Assembly: GCA_947568835.1 (NCBI GenBank)
Contig: OX387611.1
Coordinates: 10,353,850-10,417,849 of the forward strand
DNA: 64,000 bases
Direction of reading: 5' to 3'
Source of the DNA: Protonemura montana
Lineage: Eukaryota > Arthropoda > Insecta > Plecoptera > Nemouridae
Shown: one piece after another, positions 22,101 through 32,300 of the stretch
Layout: every line of letters begins with the position of its first letter
How positions within the stretch are numbered: position 1 is the stretch's first letter
Notes under the pieces: model-generated
Seen by the model: the letters and a program-made list of their open reading frames with translations, nothing else
What the model was told of the DNA's origin: nothing
Database searches by the model: none
Position numbers and translations under genes: made by a program

Positions 22101-23472
22101 AGACACTAACGATACCATTCACTACATGGTCAATAGCACTTCTGTGAATGATATACCTTCAAAAAGTTTTGCAGTATCAGCTGGTAATCTTGCGAACTTG
22201 GCCATGATACTTCTCATCTACCCAATAAATAAAGTTCGATATCCAACAGAGACCATGCCTCAGAAATCAATCTTTAACGTACGCGCAATTGACATCTACC
22301 CGACGACACTAACCAATGTTAGTCCAGAGAAATTCGAAGTCGTCATGTTCTTTCAACCAACATTGAACGCAAAAGAATACGTGCGCATCGGCTGTGCCGT
22401 TTGGAAGGACGAAGCAAACATCTGGACGGATGCAGAACGTTGCAAAATGAAACTAATTTATAAAACTTCCGTGTGCAGTTGTGAGATAAACCAGCGGGTA
22501 CCGACTAAAGTACTTCTCTACGAGTATGCCGCAATTGAAAATTTCAGCTCTATAACAGGTTACTTAACAAAAGATTCGTTGTTTATCATCAGCTCGTTTT
22601 TATCAATTCTTGGCATTGCGTTCATAGTTCTGACTACGCTTTTCTTCCCGGAATGGCGTCGCAGCTTCGGTAACAAAACGTTTATGCACCTGACAGCGGC
22701 GACCATGTTCTACTTAATTGTCACTATGTATCGGGAAACTCATATCATTTTCTTTTCTCCTGGCGAGATCAAATTGATTGTCTTGAGCGTTATTGTGCAC
22801 TACACCCGTCTGGTGCATTACAACTGGATGGTCGTAGTCTCTATTCAGCAGTGGAAAGGCATAGAATGGTCTGGTCTAGAAGCTACTGATTCATATGTGT
22901 TACTGAGAAAGATTGTTATTGTGGCCTGGGGTTTACCAATACTTCCGTTGTTCGTTCTTCTATTGTGGAATACCGAAGAGCACTTTATCGCTCCAAACCG
23001 TGTGATTAATTACATTTTGTTCATCGGACCAGGGATACTGGTCACGGTAATCAATATTTTGTTGTTGGTTGCTATAACCGTACGAATGTGCCGTTTTTGG
23101 TATCTCTGGAAAAAGGAATTAGGAAAGAGTGGCGTTTCTGCCGGAACGATGATGGTAATGCAGCTGAAATCTGTCTGGAAAATGTTCTTCTTGTTTGGAA
23201 TTCCTACTTCATTTGAAATTTTCAATAGTTTCGGTGAGAAAAATGAAGTTCTTGATTTTCTGTTTAAGGTTACCGACCCACTTCAAGGGTTTATGATGTT
23301 TGTTTTCTTTATTTGCTTTGATAAGACGACAAGAAAGCTTTGGCTGTCGTGTAATAGTGGTAGTTTGATACGATTAGACATGGAAATCCCAGGGGAGGAA
23401 GTCAATCATTTTGATAGGTCTTCGATCACGACGCAAAGAACAACAAATACGGGACCCTCGAGGTTGTTTTGA
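19150..23472 (+). CDS. Multi-module adhesion-GPCR-like receptor (1440 aa, four GPS/GAIN-like units)
   Basis: Intronless, ATG start with AAAA before it, and a signal peptide (MSFWITILVTIAIVFKSFG). The ectodomain has four repeated modules, each ending in the order hydrophobic YP strand, RVVDI-like strand, C-x2-W ... W ... C, and C-x-C. The GPS-like cysteines are C256/C283/C285, C524/C551/C553, C784/C810/C812 and C1082/C1109/C1111. None has the HL(S/T) cleavage tripeptide. Many N-x-S/T sites support an extracellular location. Seven membrane segments span about 1143-1392, with VHYTRLVHYNWM in TM3, AWGLP in TM4, LFGIPTS in TM6 and PLQGFMMF in TM7, as in adhesion GPCRs; the tail is about 48 residues. 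Adhesion GPCRs normally have one GAIN domain. It is closest to the convergent gene at 29391-33767. Ligand unknown. Confidence 0.8.
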   Translation: MSFWITILVTIAIVFKSFGADEDSRLRFKVEDKDFDDFDKTSKYYQKSAGESQNQNPDVSNPAPVKVASLEQLKDLVGSLVKEKVTDNTFARLFSLYKAYTQFNWQNFSANPTLTSSIRQSLTKILTTITSTFLEDTSIETFDFSIVIQNSVNLDSNEKMVGSRVYANDLFTLHEHCLVTYTQNSAFIIYKANTSPLKALLIDDVNTISYQVFDVVLLPVNTKSWGKTVKQCQGMFKMITVRFTLLQSQYNTKQNCAYWRETDNKWSSEGCFVFSKLSSEATCRCKIKNDSQSTHFIVYSYEEYDTELISFIDDIGLETLSDSGLDASIRNISDAATVAERPASFFNLIIYLSNVFQYNSSLYVNTSGSLLMRNIGTILEEVVPFEETGLLGRGSSSTSAFVVRLDLFKGDPFMGFAFYNNNSVWMEYQKKEDLNTNRLFNRDASFGFHFSESVLRQNSRYAFLLYPEDVFFQPPPLLSGRRYVVASRVVEIIVTPKEVTEKEEEFLNIYYRPKTLRKDTGFTCAVWSDITKSWNESSCSTVAKRFYMPECFCNMSAVQNSRTQYMIYEHTLMKYYEVGDQENLLQITNLELMEASAFALSALDTSKQCNDVVSLILQCLTDSLILDHEISISLEPKKCHQLVHDSHVAMMTACSSALYAQHGFNFHMMGNATDLLNVNTFYYRQENVKYSYGTLKEIVKTSVDSIFFVRVSDSVTTMNWRYGFLVYPRNVYPGTLPRVSCDIEIISFRVVDIILVPKKSVTVKDQSVEILHTDGIHNKNEVGCAFWSYVLEDWSTEGCLLVKDYEPPICQCNMSPSVNQSQTGGLYIVYGYVNISYIQKMSFNRDAQNTTNILSNADTLLKISAQLPPTVTTIIKDLDVLDQVMSLGSKVLSANFQCLKNISKSIENVFIHYNENARQPLVRKFAVTTNSTMKRPEVITDIFSTSYFNENSKNDTVIWSNFSLVALSSSDREKRFSSGFYMKPDTNDTIHYMVNSTSVNDIPSKSFAVSAGNLANLAMILLIYPINKVRYPTETMPQKSIFNVRAIDIYPTTLTNVSPEKFEVVMFFQPTLNAKEYVRIGCAVWKDEANIWTDAERCKMKLIYKTSVCSCEINQRVPTKVLLYEYAAIENFSSITGYLTKDSLFIISSFLSILGIAFIVLTTLFFPEWRRSFGNKTFMHLTAATMFYLIVTMYRETHIIFFSPGEIKLIVLSVIVHYTRLVHYNWMVVVSIQQWKGIEWSGLEATDSYVLLRKIVIVAWGLPILPLFVLLLWNTEEHFIAPNRVINYILFIGPGILVTVINILLLVAITVRMCRFWYLWKKELGKSGVSAGTMMVMQLKSVWKMFFLFGIPTSFEIFNSFGEKNEVLDFLFKVTDPLQGFMMFVFFICFDKTTRKLWLSCNSGSLIRLDMEIPGEEVNHFDRSSITTQRTTNTGPSRLF

Positions 23473-24390
23473 TGTTTTTTTTTTTGTATTAAATCTGTGT
23501 TTTTTTCTCTAGAAAATGTACGACAGTCTACACAGATTTCTTTTGACTTCCAGCATCTAGAGTAAAATATTTAAATCTCACTTTAAGGCCCTGTTTTAAA
23601 GATTTCGGACCACATGCTTTAGTAAATTGCAAATTGGTAATCTAGTGGCAGTGTGTAAATTCAGTGGTAAATTGTCATGGCGGCCTGTAATCGAATGCAC
23701 TAAAATTTACATTTTTCTGAGAGTTAGACTTGTGAGTGAAAAAATATTGTTAAACCTAAAAAAAATTGCTGTTAAACAGCAGAGCTTAAGTAAAATAATT
23801 ACTGTACATGCTTTTTTTCCCCTGTTTGTCAAAATCTTTTTATTCTAATTTATAATTATTTTCCTTTCGCACTATGGTACTGTTTTTCACTATGCTAAAC
23901 TCCTCGAATATGATTTGACTGTAAAGAAAAGAAATATTTTTGTATGAAAAAATTCTTCGGTAAAATTAAGATGTATACAAAAAAATACCTATAAATGCTT
24001 GTGTTCACGAAGTATTTGCATTCGCACTTGAACAGCTTTATAATTTAAAAAAAAATGCCTTGTGTGTAAATAATGAATAGTACAATAAATACAAATACCA
24101 ACGGGAAATATCATTATTTTGTCAAAACAAAATTATTATTATTATTATTCTGAAATAATAAAGTAGTCAATATCAAAAATTTGAATTGAATCTTGTTCAA
24201 AACTTAATTCCACTTACGCACGGGTTTTCGATGGCGAATCACAATACTACTGAGTCATTTTTGCTTACTACCATATTCAAACAAAAGGGAAATTATATCA
24301 ATATAGAAATGTTAGACAACATACATATATTGTTAAATAAGTACGGTAACTATTTGAAAGACCCTATAGTCTGGAATTAATGGTGTTTTC
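23473..24390 (+). other. 3' flank of the 1440-aa receptor gene, with poly(A) signals
   Basis: An ATTAAA lies at 23488-23493, right after the stop codon, and a canonical AATAAA at 24084-24089. The second is more credible as the cleavage signal, giving a 3' UTR of about 0.6 kb. An (ATT)n run is near 24133. No other gene recognised. Confidence 0.4.
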
Positions 24391-24399
24391 GTTTGGCCT

Positions 24400-25456
24400 G
24401 CACCAGAGAGGGTTTGAGACTTGCTCGGTGACGTCATGCTCTTCACCGGGTGTGCACCAGCTCCGAGCGAGTGCGCTCCTTCCCGAACACGTGATCACTA
24501 GCTGTCCGTGCAATAATTTGTTTTCCAAATGCACCGTCGACATTTTTTGAGCAAGAAAAGTGCACCGGAAGTGACCCGAGAGCGAGCAACTCTGCCAGTC
24601 GAACACGTGAAAGTTGCACTGGGACAGAGTCACATGCCCAGTCGAACACGTGAAAGTTGCACTGGGGCAGAGTCACATGCCCAGTCGAACAAGTGAAAGT
24701 TGCACTGGGACAGAGTCACATGCCCAGTCGAACACGTGAAAGTTGCACTGGGACAGAGTCACATATCCAGTAGAACACGTGAATGTTGCCCTGGGACAGA
24801 GTCACATGCCCAGTCGAACACGTGAATGTTGCACTAGGACAGAGTCACATGCCCAGTCGAACACGTGAATGTTGCACTAGGACAGAGTCACATGTCCAGT
24901 AGAACACGTGAATGTTGCACTGGGACAGAGTCACATGCCCAGTCGAACACGTGAAAGTTGCACTGGGGCAGAGTCACATGCCCAGTCGAACACGTGAATG
25001 TTGCACTGGGACAGAGTCACATGCCCAGTTGAACACGTGAATGTTGCACTGGGACAGAGTCACATGCCCAGTCGAACACGTGAAAGTTGCACTGGGGCAG
25101 AGTCACATGCCCAGTCGAACACTTGAAAGTTGCACTGGGACAGAGTCACATGCCCAGTCGAACACGTGAAAGTTGCACTGGGACAGAGTCACATGTCTAG
25201 TCGAACACGTGAAAGTTGCACTGGGGCAGAGTCACATGCCCAGTCGAACACGTGAAAGTTTCACTGGGGCAGAGTCACATGTTCAGTTAAACACGTGAAA
25301 TTTGCACTGGGACAGAGTCACATTTCCAGACGAACACGTGAAAGTTACACTGGGACAGAGTCGCATGCCCAGTCGAACACGTGAAAGTTGCACTGGGACT
25401 GAGTCACATGCCCAGTTGAACACGTGAAAGTTGCACTGGGACAGAGTCACATGCCT
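24400..25456 (-). repeat. 43-bp array element: head plus about 20 units
   Basis: The head (24400-24597) matches 2096-2310 in reverse, and the array follows to about 25456. It is interrupted by a SINE and resumes at 25911. Unit variants such as ACGTGAATGTTGCAC cluster between 24775 and 25070, showing local spread of variants. Confidence 0.9.
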
Positions 25457-25912
25457 AGTATTATTATTATTATTATTTGTGGTGTTTAACGAAGCACTGT
25501 TTTGACAACTGGCCCTGCGGCACTGGTCTAATGGCGTCGGTGAATGAGTGGATGATGATGAGGATGATGATGAACCTAACATAGTCTATTAAGGAGGAGG
25601 GGGAACCCGGTGCCGGCACTTAGTCTACTCCTGTCGAAGAGCACCAAGGGGATCACCGGCTGAACGTCCCTTCCGAAGGACGGTACAACTCGAACAGCAG
25701 GATTCCTCCACAAATCCATGCTGTCGAGAGGTTGATCAGCAAGGCGAATGATGTTGCTGTACTAACATTCATCCCTCCAACCTCTCTCCCGAACAGAACT
25801 GGTCATGTGTATAATGGTCACCCATTCAATACCTGACTCAGCGCAGTGTTGCTTAACTTCGGTAATCTATCGAGAACCGGTGTTTCCAACACACCAAACC
25901 GTTCGGTCCATG
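25452..25912 (-). mobile_element. Complete 5S-derived SINE, inserted in the 43-bp array
   Basis: On the minus strand: 5S-like head (25912-25815, with A-box-like AGTTAAGCAACACTGCGCTG and C-box-like region), body (25810-25500), then GTGCTTCGTTAAACACCACA and an (AAT)n tail at 25480-25457. The array flanks read CACATGCCTAG on one side and CCATGCCCAG on the other, a possible target-site duplication of about 8-9 bp. The 5S head and 3' simple repeat match the SINE3-type design; the LINE partner is unknown. Confidence 0.75.
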
Positions 25913-26740
25913 CCCAGAAGAACACGTGAAAAGTTGCACTGGGACAGAGTCACATTCCCAGTCGAACACGTGAAAGTTGCACTAGGACAGAGTCACATGC
26001 CCAGTTAAACACTTGAAAGTTGCACTGGGGCACAGTCACATGCCCAGTCGAACACGTGAAAGTTGCACTGGGACAGAGTCACATGCCCAGTCGAACACGT
26101 GAAAGTTGCACTGGGACAGAGTCACATGCCCAGTCGAACACGTGAAAGTTGCACTGGGACAGAGTCACATGCCCAGTCGAACACGTGAAAGTTGCACTGA
26201 GGCAGAGTCACATGCCCAGTCGAACACGTGAAAGTTGCACTGAGGCAGAGTCACATGCCCAGTCGAACACGTGAAAGTTGCACTGGGACAGAGTCACATG
26301 CCCAGTCGAACACGTGAAAGTTGCACTGAGGCAGAGTCACATGCCCAGTCGAACACGTGAAAGTTGCACTGGGGCAGTCACATGCCCAGTCGAACACATC
26401 AAAGTTGCACTGGGACAGAGTCACATGCCTAGTTGAACACGTGAAAGTTGCACTGGTGCAGAGTCACATGCCCAGTTGAACACGTGAAAGTTGCACTGGG
26501 ACAGAGTCACATGCCCAGTCGAACACGTGAAAGTTGCACTGAGGCAGAGTCACATGCCCAGTCGAACACGTGAAAGTTGCACTGGGGCAGTCACATGCCC
26601 AGTCGAACACATGAAAGTTGCACTGGGACAGAGTCACATGCCTAGTTGAACACGTGAAAGTTGCACTGGTGCAGAGTCACATGCCCAGTTGAACACGTGA
26701 AAGTTGTACTGGGACAGAGTCACATGCCCAGTCGAACACA
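25911..26740 (-). repeat. 43-bp tandem array, continuation (about 19 copies)
   Basis: Same unit and orientation as 24598-25456, so the two were one array before the SINE arrived. A block of about 237 bp is duplicated: units with the shortened GGGGCAGTCACATG occur near 26373 and 26585, each followed by the CTAGTTGAACACG variant. Confidence 0.9.
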
Positions 26741-27222
26741 ATTCGATGAAGATAGAGTTATCTGATTACCTGGGACGATGGAGATGATTTTTTATCTGGC
26801 TGTAACTTTTTAATCAAACATTGAAAAACAGGTCCTTAAAAAACACATTTTTCTCATATGTTCCAAAAGCACGCCAAATAGCAGCAGAGAAATATATTTT
26901 TTTAGCAGTCACAAAATTAACATAAAATATACTTAATAATCAAAGATTTACCAAAAATCAACTTGTTTTAAATAGAATCAGAAATATAATTATTTTAATA
27001 AGAAATGTTTTTCCCCCGTGGACCATTCTTACCAGCCGGCTGTCTTCACGTGCTCGCTCGCTGAGACGTAGAGAAGCACGCAAAGTGACGCTGTCTGTTT
27101 GACGCCTACGCCTAAACTACACAACGACGCTGTCAGCGTCGCGACGCTCCACGGCCATTGATCGGCGCGCGACGCATGGTTTTACCCGCCAAAATTGCAC
27201 TCTCAGTGGCGTCGCGTCAGGA
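26741..27222. other. No gene recognised; GC-rich patch
   Basis: AT-rich to about 27010, then a GC-rich, CpG-rich patch (27013-27220) with no convincing open frame. It abuts a 5S-derived SINE. Confidence 0.3.
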
Positions 27223-27660
27223 TACACCGAAGTTGAGCAACACTGTGTTTGGACAGGTGTTTTGATGGGTGACCACCGCACGGTTTGGCGTGTTAGAAAC
27301 ACCGGTTCTCTTGAGATCACCGATTTTAAGCAACACTACGCTGAGTCAGGTTTTGGGTGGGTGGCTTTCATAAAAGTTTCCAGTTCCAGTAGAGAGGTGA
27401 GAAGGATTGAAGTTAGGATTTGGCCTTTATAACCTTTCAACAGCATGGAATTGTGGAGTAATCCTGTTGTTCACGCTGTACCGTCCTTCGGAAGGGCCGT
27501 TAAGTGGTGTCGGTGAACAGGCCCCGTACATGCTAGCTAATATTTGCTATTACTTCCATGAGACTTGACAAGGTTATCCTTATCCTTGTCATAATTCACT
27601 CATTCACCGACGCCATTAAGACATGGCACATTGTCAAAATCGCTGATCAATCAATCAATT
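27223..27660 (+). mobile_element. 5S-derived SINE, plus orientation, diverged
   Basis: Two 5S-like heads in tandem (ACCGAAGTTGAGCAACACTG at about 27220 and GAGATCACCGATTTTAAGCA near 27315, each followed by a TGGGTG-type box) precede a decayed body with TACCGTCCTTCGGAAGGGCC and CACTCATTCACCGACGCCAT. This is the only copy in the window showing head and body on the plus strand. Confidence 0.6.
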
Positions 27661-29390
27661 TATTTAAAACAATTATTTCAACCGGAAAATTGTAGTTATC
27701 ACATTAAGATGGTAATTTAATTGGCGATTGAGTTTTCCTTTAAATTAAAACTCTTAAAGTTCGTATTCCATCTGTATCGTTTTCAAAAACTCTCTAACCG
27801 GTTTTTCAGTGGCACGTTAACTACGTAACAGACCGTTAACAACAACAACAAAAAAAAAATTTATCGGCTGTTGCTAGCCAGATAACTAATTGACGGACTG
27901 TTTTGATGCATTGCCGTTGGTATTTTTTTTTATCAAAGTGTTCTTGGCTTGATTACCCCTGGATTGCCACACTGGCTCGTCGCTTGCGGCCCAAAGTGAT
28001 TGCCTGGACTCTTGTTTGTCTTCTTCCCTGTCGCAGCCTCTCGGAGCGGGTTGAAGGGTGGGGGAGGGATAGTGGTCGGGGGGTCGCCATCAAGAAACGA
28101 TTGATATATATTCTGGGTGTTTGTCGAAATGCTACGAGCTTACACTGCGATTCAATGGCAAGCTATGAAGCAACCAATCGAAGAGTTAAGTAAAGAAAAT
28201 TAGCCCATTTAACAGTAGTTTCTTTACTTTTTTTTTCAAATATGAACTGCATATTCCTCAGTGCCAATATTTATTCATTTATGATATGTATTTATTTTTT
28301 TTTTTATATATTTCCAAATTGAACAGTATTTGTTATAGTATTTGTTCAACCATTTCTTGCAATACTGGGTCAGCATGAAATAGAATATCTTAGTTTGCTT
28401 GCTTCGCTCATCGATTATGTTATCTAATTGTATGTAAATTTGTGTAATGTTATGCCATTATTGTATATTTATTTTGTCTGTGATTGATATGAATGCAATT
28501 ATTTGTGCTAGTGCGTTGTCTAAAAATGGCAAAGAAATATTTTTTCTGCTAAAAGTTGAAAGAATATGTAAATACATTACAAGTTTTCACACATTAGGTC
28601 AAACAAATATATTTATTTAAAAATCATAAGTTCGATAAGGAAAAAAGTCATTTAAAACAACATGTAGAACAACATCTTTAGGAAAAAGTGGATTTTTTTT
28701 TTTGATTTTTTCAAGCGTGAAGGTTTTCCGTAATATTAAGATAGATTATATAATAATAGATAAATAGACAGATTATTATTGCATAGTGGTACATCTTTAA
28801 AAATCAGATCTTTAAAATTGTATGTATAATTCACTTAAGCAAGCTTTGATATAGGTATTCTATACTTTAGAATGCTAAGTGGCATGCTTAGCAAAACAAC
28901 TCATAAACCAAGAAAATAAATAAAATAAATAAATGTAAAATATAATTAAGAAAGTCGACTCAAATGACATATCATGAAATGTCCAAGCTTAAAATTGCTA
29001 AACCGAAAACAAAAAAGCAGCCAAAAAATAAAAAGTGCAAGATATTGTAGATAAAACAAAGACAATTGGGCTAAGGTTACCATTAAGGTTATAAGTAATT
29101 TTAAAAATCCCTTTGAAAAAAAAAGTACTGATTGAAAAAGTGCTTTTGTAAGCCTCTAATCATAAATGAAAGTAATGCGCATAGTTAATAAAAACAACCA
29201 GAGTTTTATAAAACAAAATTTGAAACCGTACATTTTAAGTTTAAGTTTAACAACCCCTAGGAAAAAAAGATAAGAGGAACTTGCGATGTTGATAGAATTA
29301 CCTAAATGGCTGTCACCTAGGAGACAATGTTGACAAACTCTTTTGACAAAATATTTTAAAACTTGCCCTTTTTCTTAAGTCATTTCTTTT
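27661..29390. other. No gene recognised
   Basis: Mostly AT-rich intergenic sequence between the two convergent receptor genes. A GC-richer patch at 27950-28100 has an open frame with no recognisable family. The right end is presumably 3' UTR of the 29391-33767 gene. Confidence 0.35.
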
Positions 29391-32300
29391 TCAAGAACTA
29401 TCCGAGTCTATGAGTGCCGTTTCGAAACGAACTTCTTCGTTACCGACAGCATAAGAAACATAATCTGTTTGACTGACTTCATTGTCCTCGTCCTTATCCT
29501 TCTTAGAAGTGGTCCACATGTTCCTTGTACCGCGATCGCCGCAAATGAAAAACACAAACAGCATAAACCCCTGCAACGGGTCTGTCAACTTAAAAAGACA
29601 CTCGACAACTTTACTACCAGTACCAATGTCGTTAAAAACCTCAAACACAGTAGGAATTCCGAACAAGAAAAACATCTTCGAGATCGACTTCACCTGCACC
29701 ACCATCATCTTCCTATTGGAAATCGCGCTCTGCGGATAATTCTTCCTCTCAGCGTACCAGTACCGCCACATCCTGATAGATATCGCCACCAACATCGAGA
29801 GGTTGACAATCCCGATAAGACCACCAGGAGCGATGAAAAGCAAGTAATGCGTCAACCTGTGTGGTGCCAGGAAGTGGACCTTGACATTCCAAGTGAGAAG
29901 AGCGACCAGTGGTATTAACGGCAATGACCAGGCCAAGGCCATTAGCTTAAGCAACAAATAGGTTGACTCCGGCTTTGGAAGTCCGGTCCAACTCTCGCCT
30001 TTCCATTGCAGAATAGAAACGACAAACATCCAGTTGTAGTGCGCAAGTCTTGTGTAATGTACGACAAAGTTGTACGCAATAAGGTGTTTATTGTTGTATT
30101 GAGGGATTGCGTAGATATTATGCGTTTCTCTGGTCATTACAAGTATAAGGTAAAACAGTGTTGATGTGGTTAGGTTGATGAAGATTTTGTTGCCGAAGCT
30201 TTGGCGCCATTCCGGATAGAAAATGGCGGTGACAAAGATCAAAGCCAAGCCCATGAAAGAGAAGAATGCGCAGATTAGGAAAACATATGTATTGTTATCG
30301 TAGTCGTGTTTAGAGACAAAGTTCTCGATGTCTGCAAATTCGTAGACGACTAATCGCATGATTTCGAGCTGTTTGATGTTACACTGGCATAATGGTTGGT
30401 CATCAAGTTCAATCATGTAGCATAGCTTATAATCTCTGTCCCAATCGCTAGCGTTTTTGTCCCAGATTGCACAGTCAAAACGAATGTACATTTCCGAAAT
30501 GCGGGTTGGTTGAAAATGAAAGAGAATGTACTCGTCGCGGTTTGTCCGGTCTTGTTTCGTTGAGAAAACATCAATTTGTCGCACATTAAATATTGCCGAT
30601 TCTCTCATATTAGACGGATATATTATCTTGTTAAGGGGATAAACGATAAAGATAAACCGGGATGTTTCCAAAGGAGTATATTCTCTAAAGAAAACGCCTA
30701 ATGTCGGGTGACTGTTTTCTATTTCTTTGCCCAAGTTCCTGTCCGTGAATGTTATTTCTTCTTTAGGATCTCTCGCAAAAAAGAATCCGTTCATGCCCGT
30801 TTTTTTACTATTGTAATTGCCGAGTGCGACTAAGTACATCGAGGAAATTATCCCCTCCTCGCTATTATCGAACGTGTTGGAGTATAGGTCCATCAAAACT
30901 TGTGCCTTAATACTAGAACTATTTGTTTCTATACTGTAACTGCGAGTTAGCTGGATGTTTTTGTCGGAGAGGTAATTCTGAAAAATTATCTTAAAATTGT
31001 AAATAATTGCGCAAACCTCAGTAAAATCTTTTGCAATTATCTCCTGATAAATGGACAAAACAGCGTCGAGAACGCGTAGATTCTTGACTATCGTATCCAT
31101 ATCCTGCACCAGGTGCGAGCTGCTTTCAAGTAACTGGTAAGCCTCACTCAAAACTAGCTGGGTGTCTTTTTGTCTGCCAATATCTTTGTAAGCGCTTAAG
31201 TTAAATTCGGCGTCCACGTACCCGTAAACCAGATATTGACCGCCGTAACTAGAGAGTTCAAAATTAACCGGCAAGCTAAAGTTACACATCCCAAAGCCAG
31301 TCAATTTCCAAACGCTACTATTGACTTCCATCCAGACGTCGTATTCCTTTAGCCGAAACGCGCAGCCAGCACTGGCACCGTAAACAGTCATGTCCACATA
31401 GACTGCAACAAACTGTTCTTGGTCTTGCTTACCCACGCTCTTTGGTTGAAGAATAAATTCGACAACACGATACGTTACGATTGACCTTCCCGGTGGCATC
31501 TTTGGCAACGCTCTGGGATAACTGTCGACCGGATAGGCGATCGTTGCGAATCTGTAATTATTTGCCAACACCGTATCGGAAACGTGCACAAAAAGCGTGG
31601 TGTTTTTGTTCGGAAGGTTGCGAAGCTCGCTAGCGGTTGAAACGAAAGTCACGGCTCGATCGACTTTGCTGTTCATGAAAGCTACTTCTTGCATCTTGTT
31701 AGTGGTATTACCCGATGGATAGATGAAACAAGCGGCACTAGCCCCGCGTGTAAATTCGACAACACTAGAGAAATTAGAAGGGCGACATTGCGTTACAGCT
31801 TTCCGTACATTAGCGATGAGCTCCGCGAGTACTGGCTCGTCCAAGGTGACTGTTGGACTTTTGTTCATGAAAAGGACACGAGAAAGAATTTCGATTGCCA
31901 CTTTCCACGTTGCTTCATTTTGCGGAGAGCTTTTTAGAATCTTGTCCAGGAAAAACATGGCATATTGTGTCACTTCCAAATCCCCAAATCTTGCATCTAT
32001 TAAGTCGACTGCTTGGTGCTCCGTAGACGTGAATTCGTAGATGATAAATTGGGCTCTAGACGCATGGATAAGGGTCAAGTTGCAGGTGCAAAAATTTGTT
32101 TGTACGCTTGGACTTTTCTTACAAACGTCTTCATCCCAACTGCTGATCTCATCCTTCCACACGGCACATGCGATTTCCGCGTTGTAGATCATGCCACTTC
32201 CTTGTAAGTACAGGTACACAAGTTCTTCTTTCTTATCTCCCATTATCTTCGGTGACCACACAATGTCAATGACGCGGAAGGACATAACCTCACGAACTCC

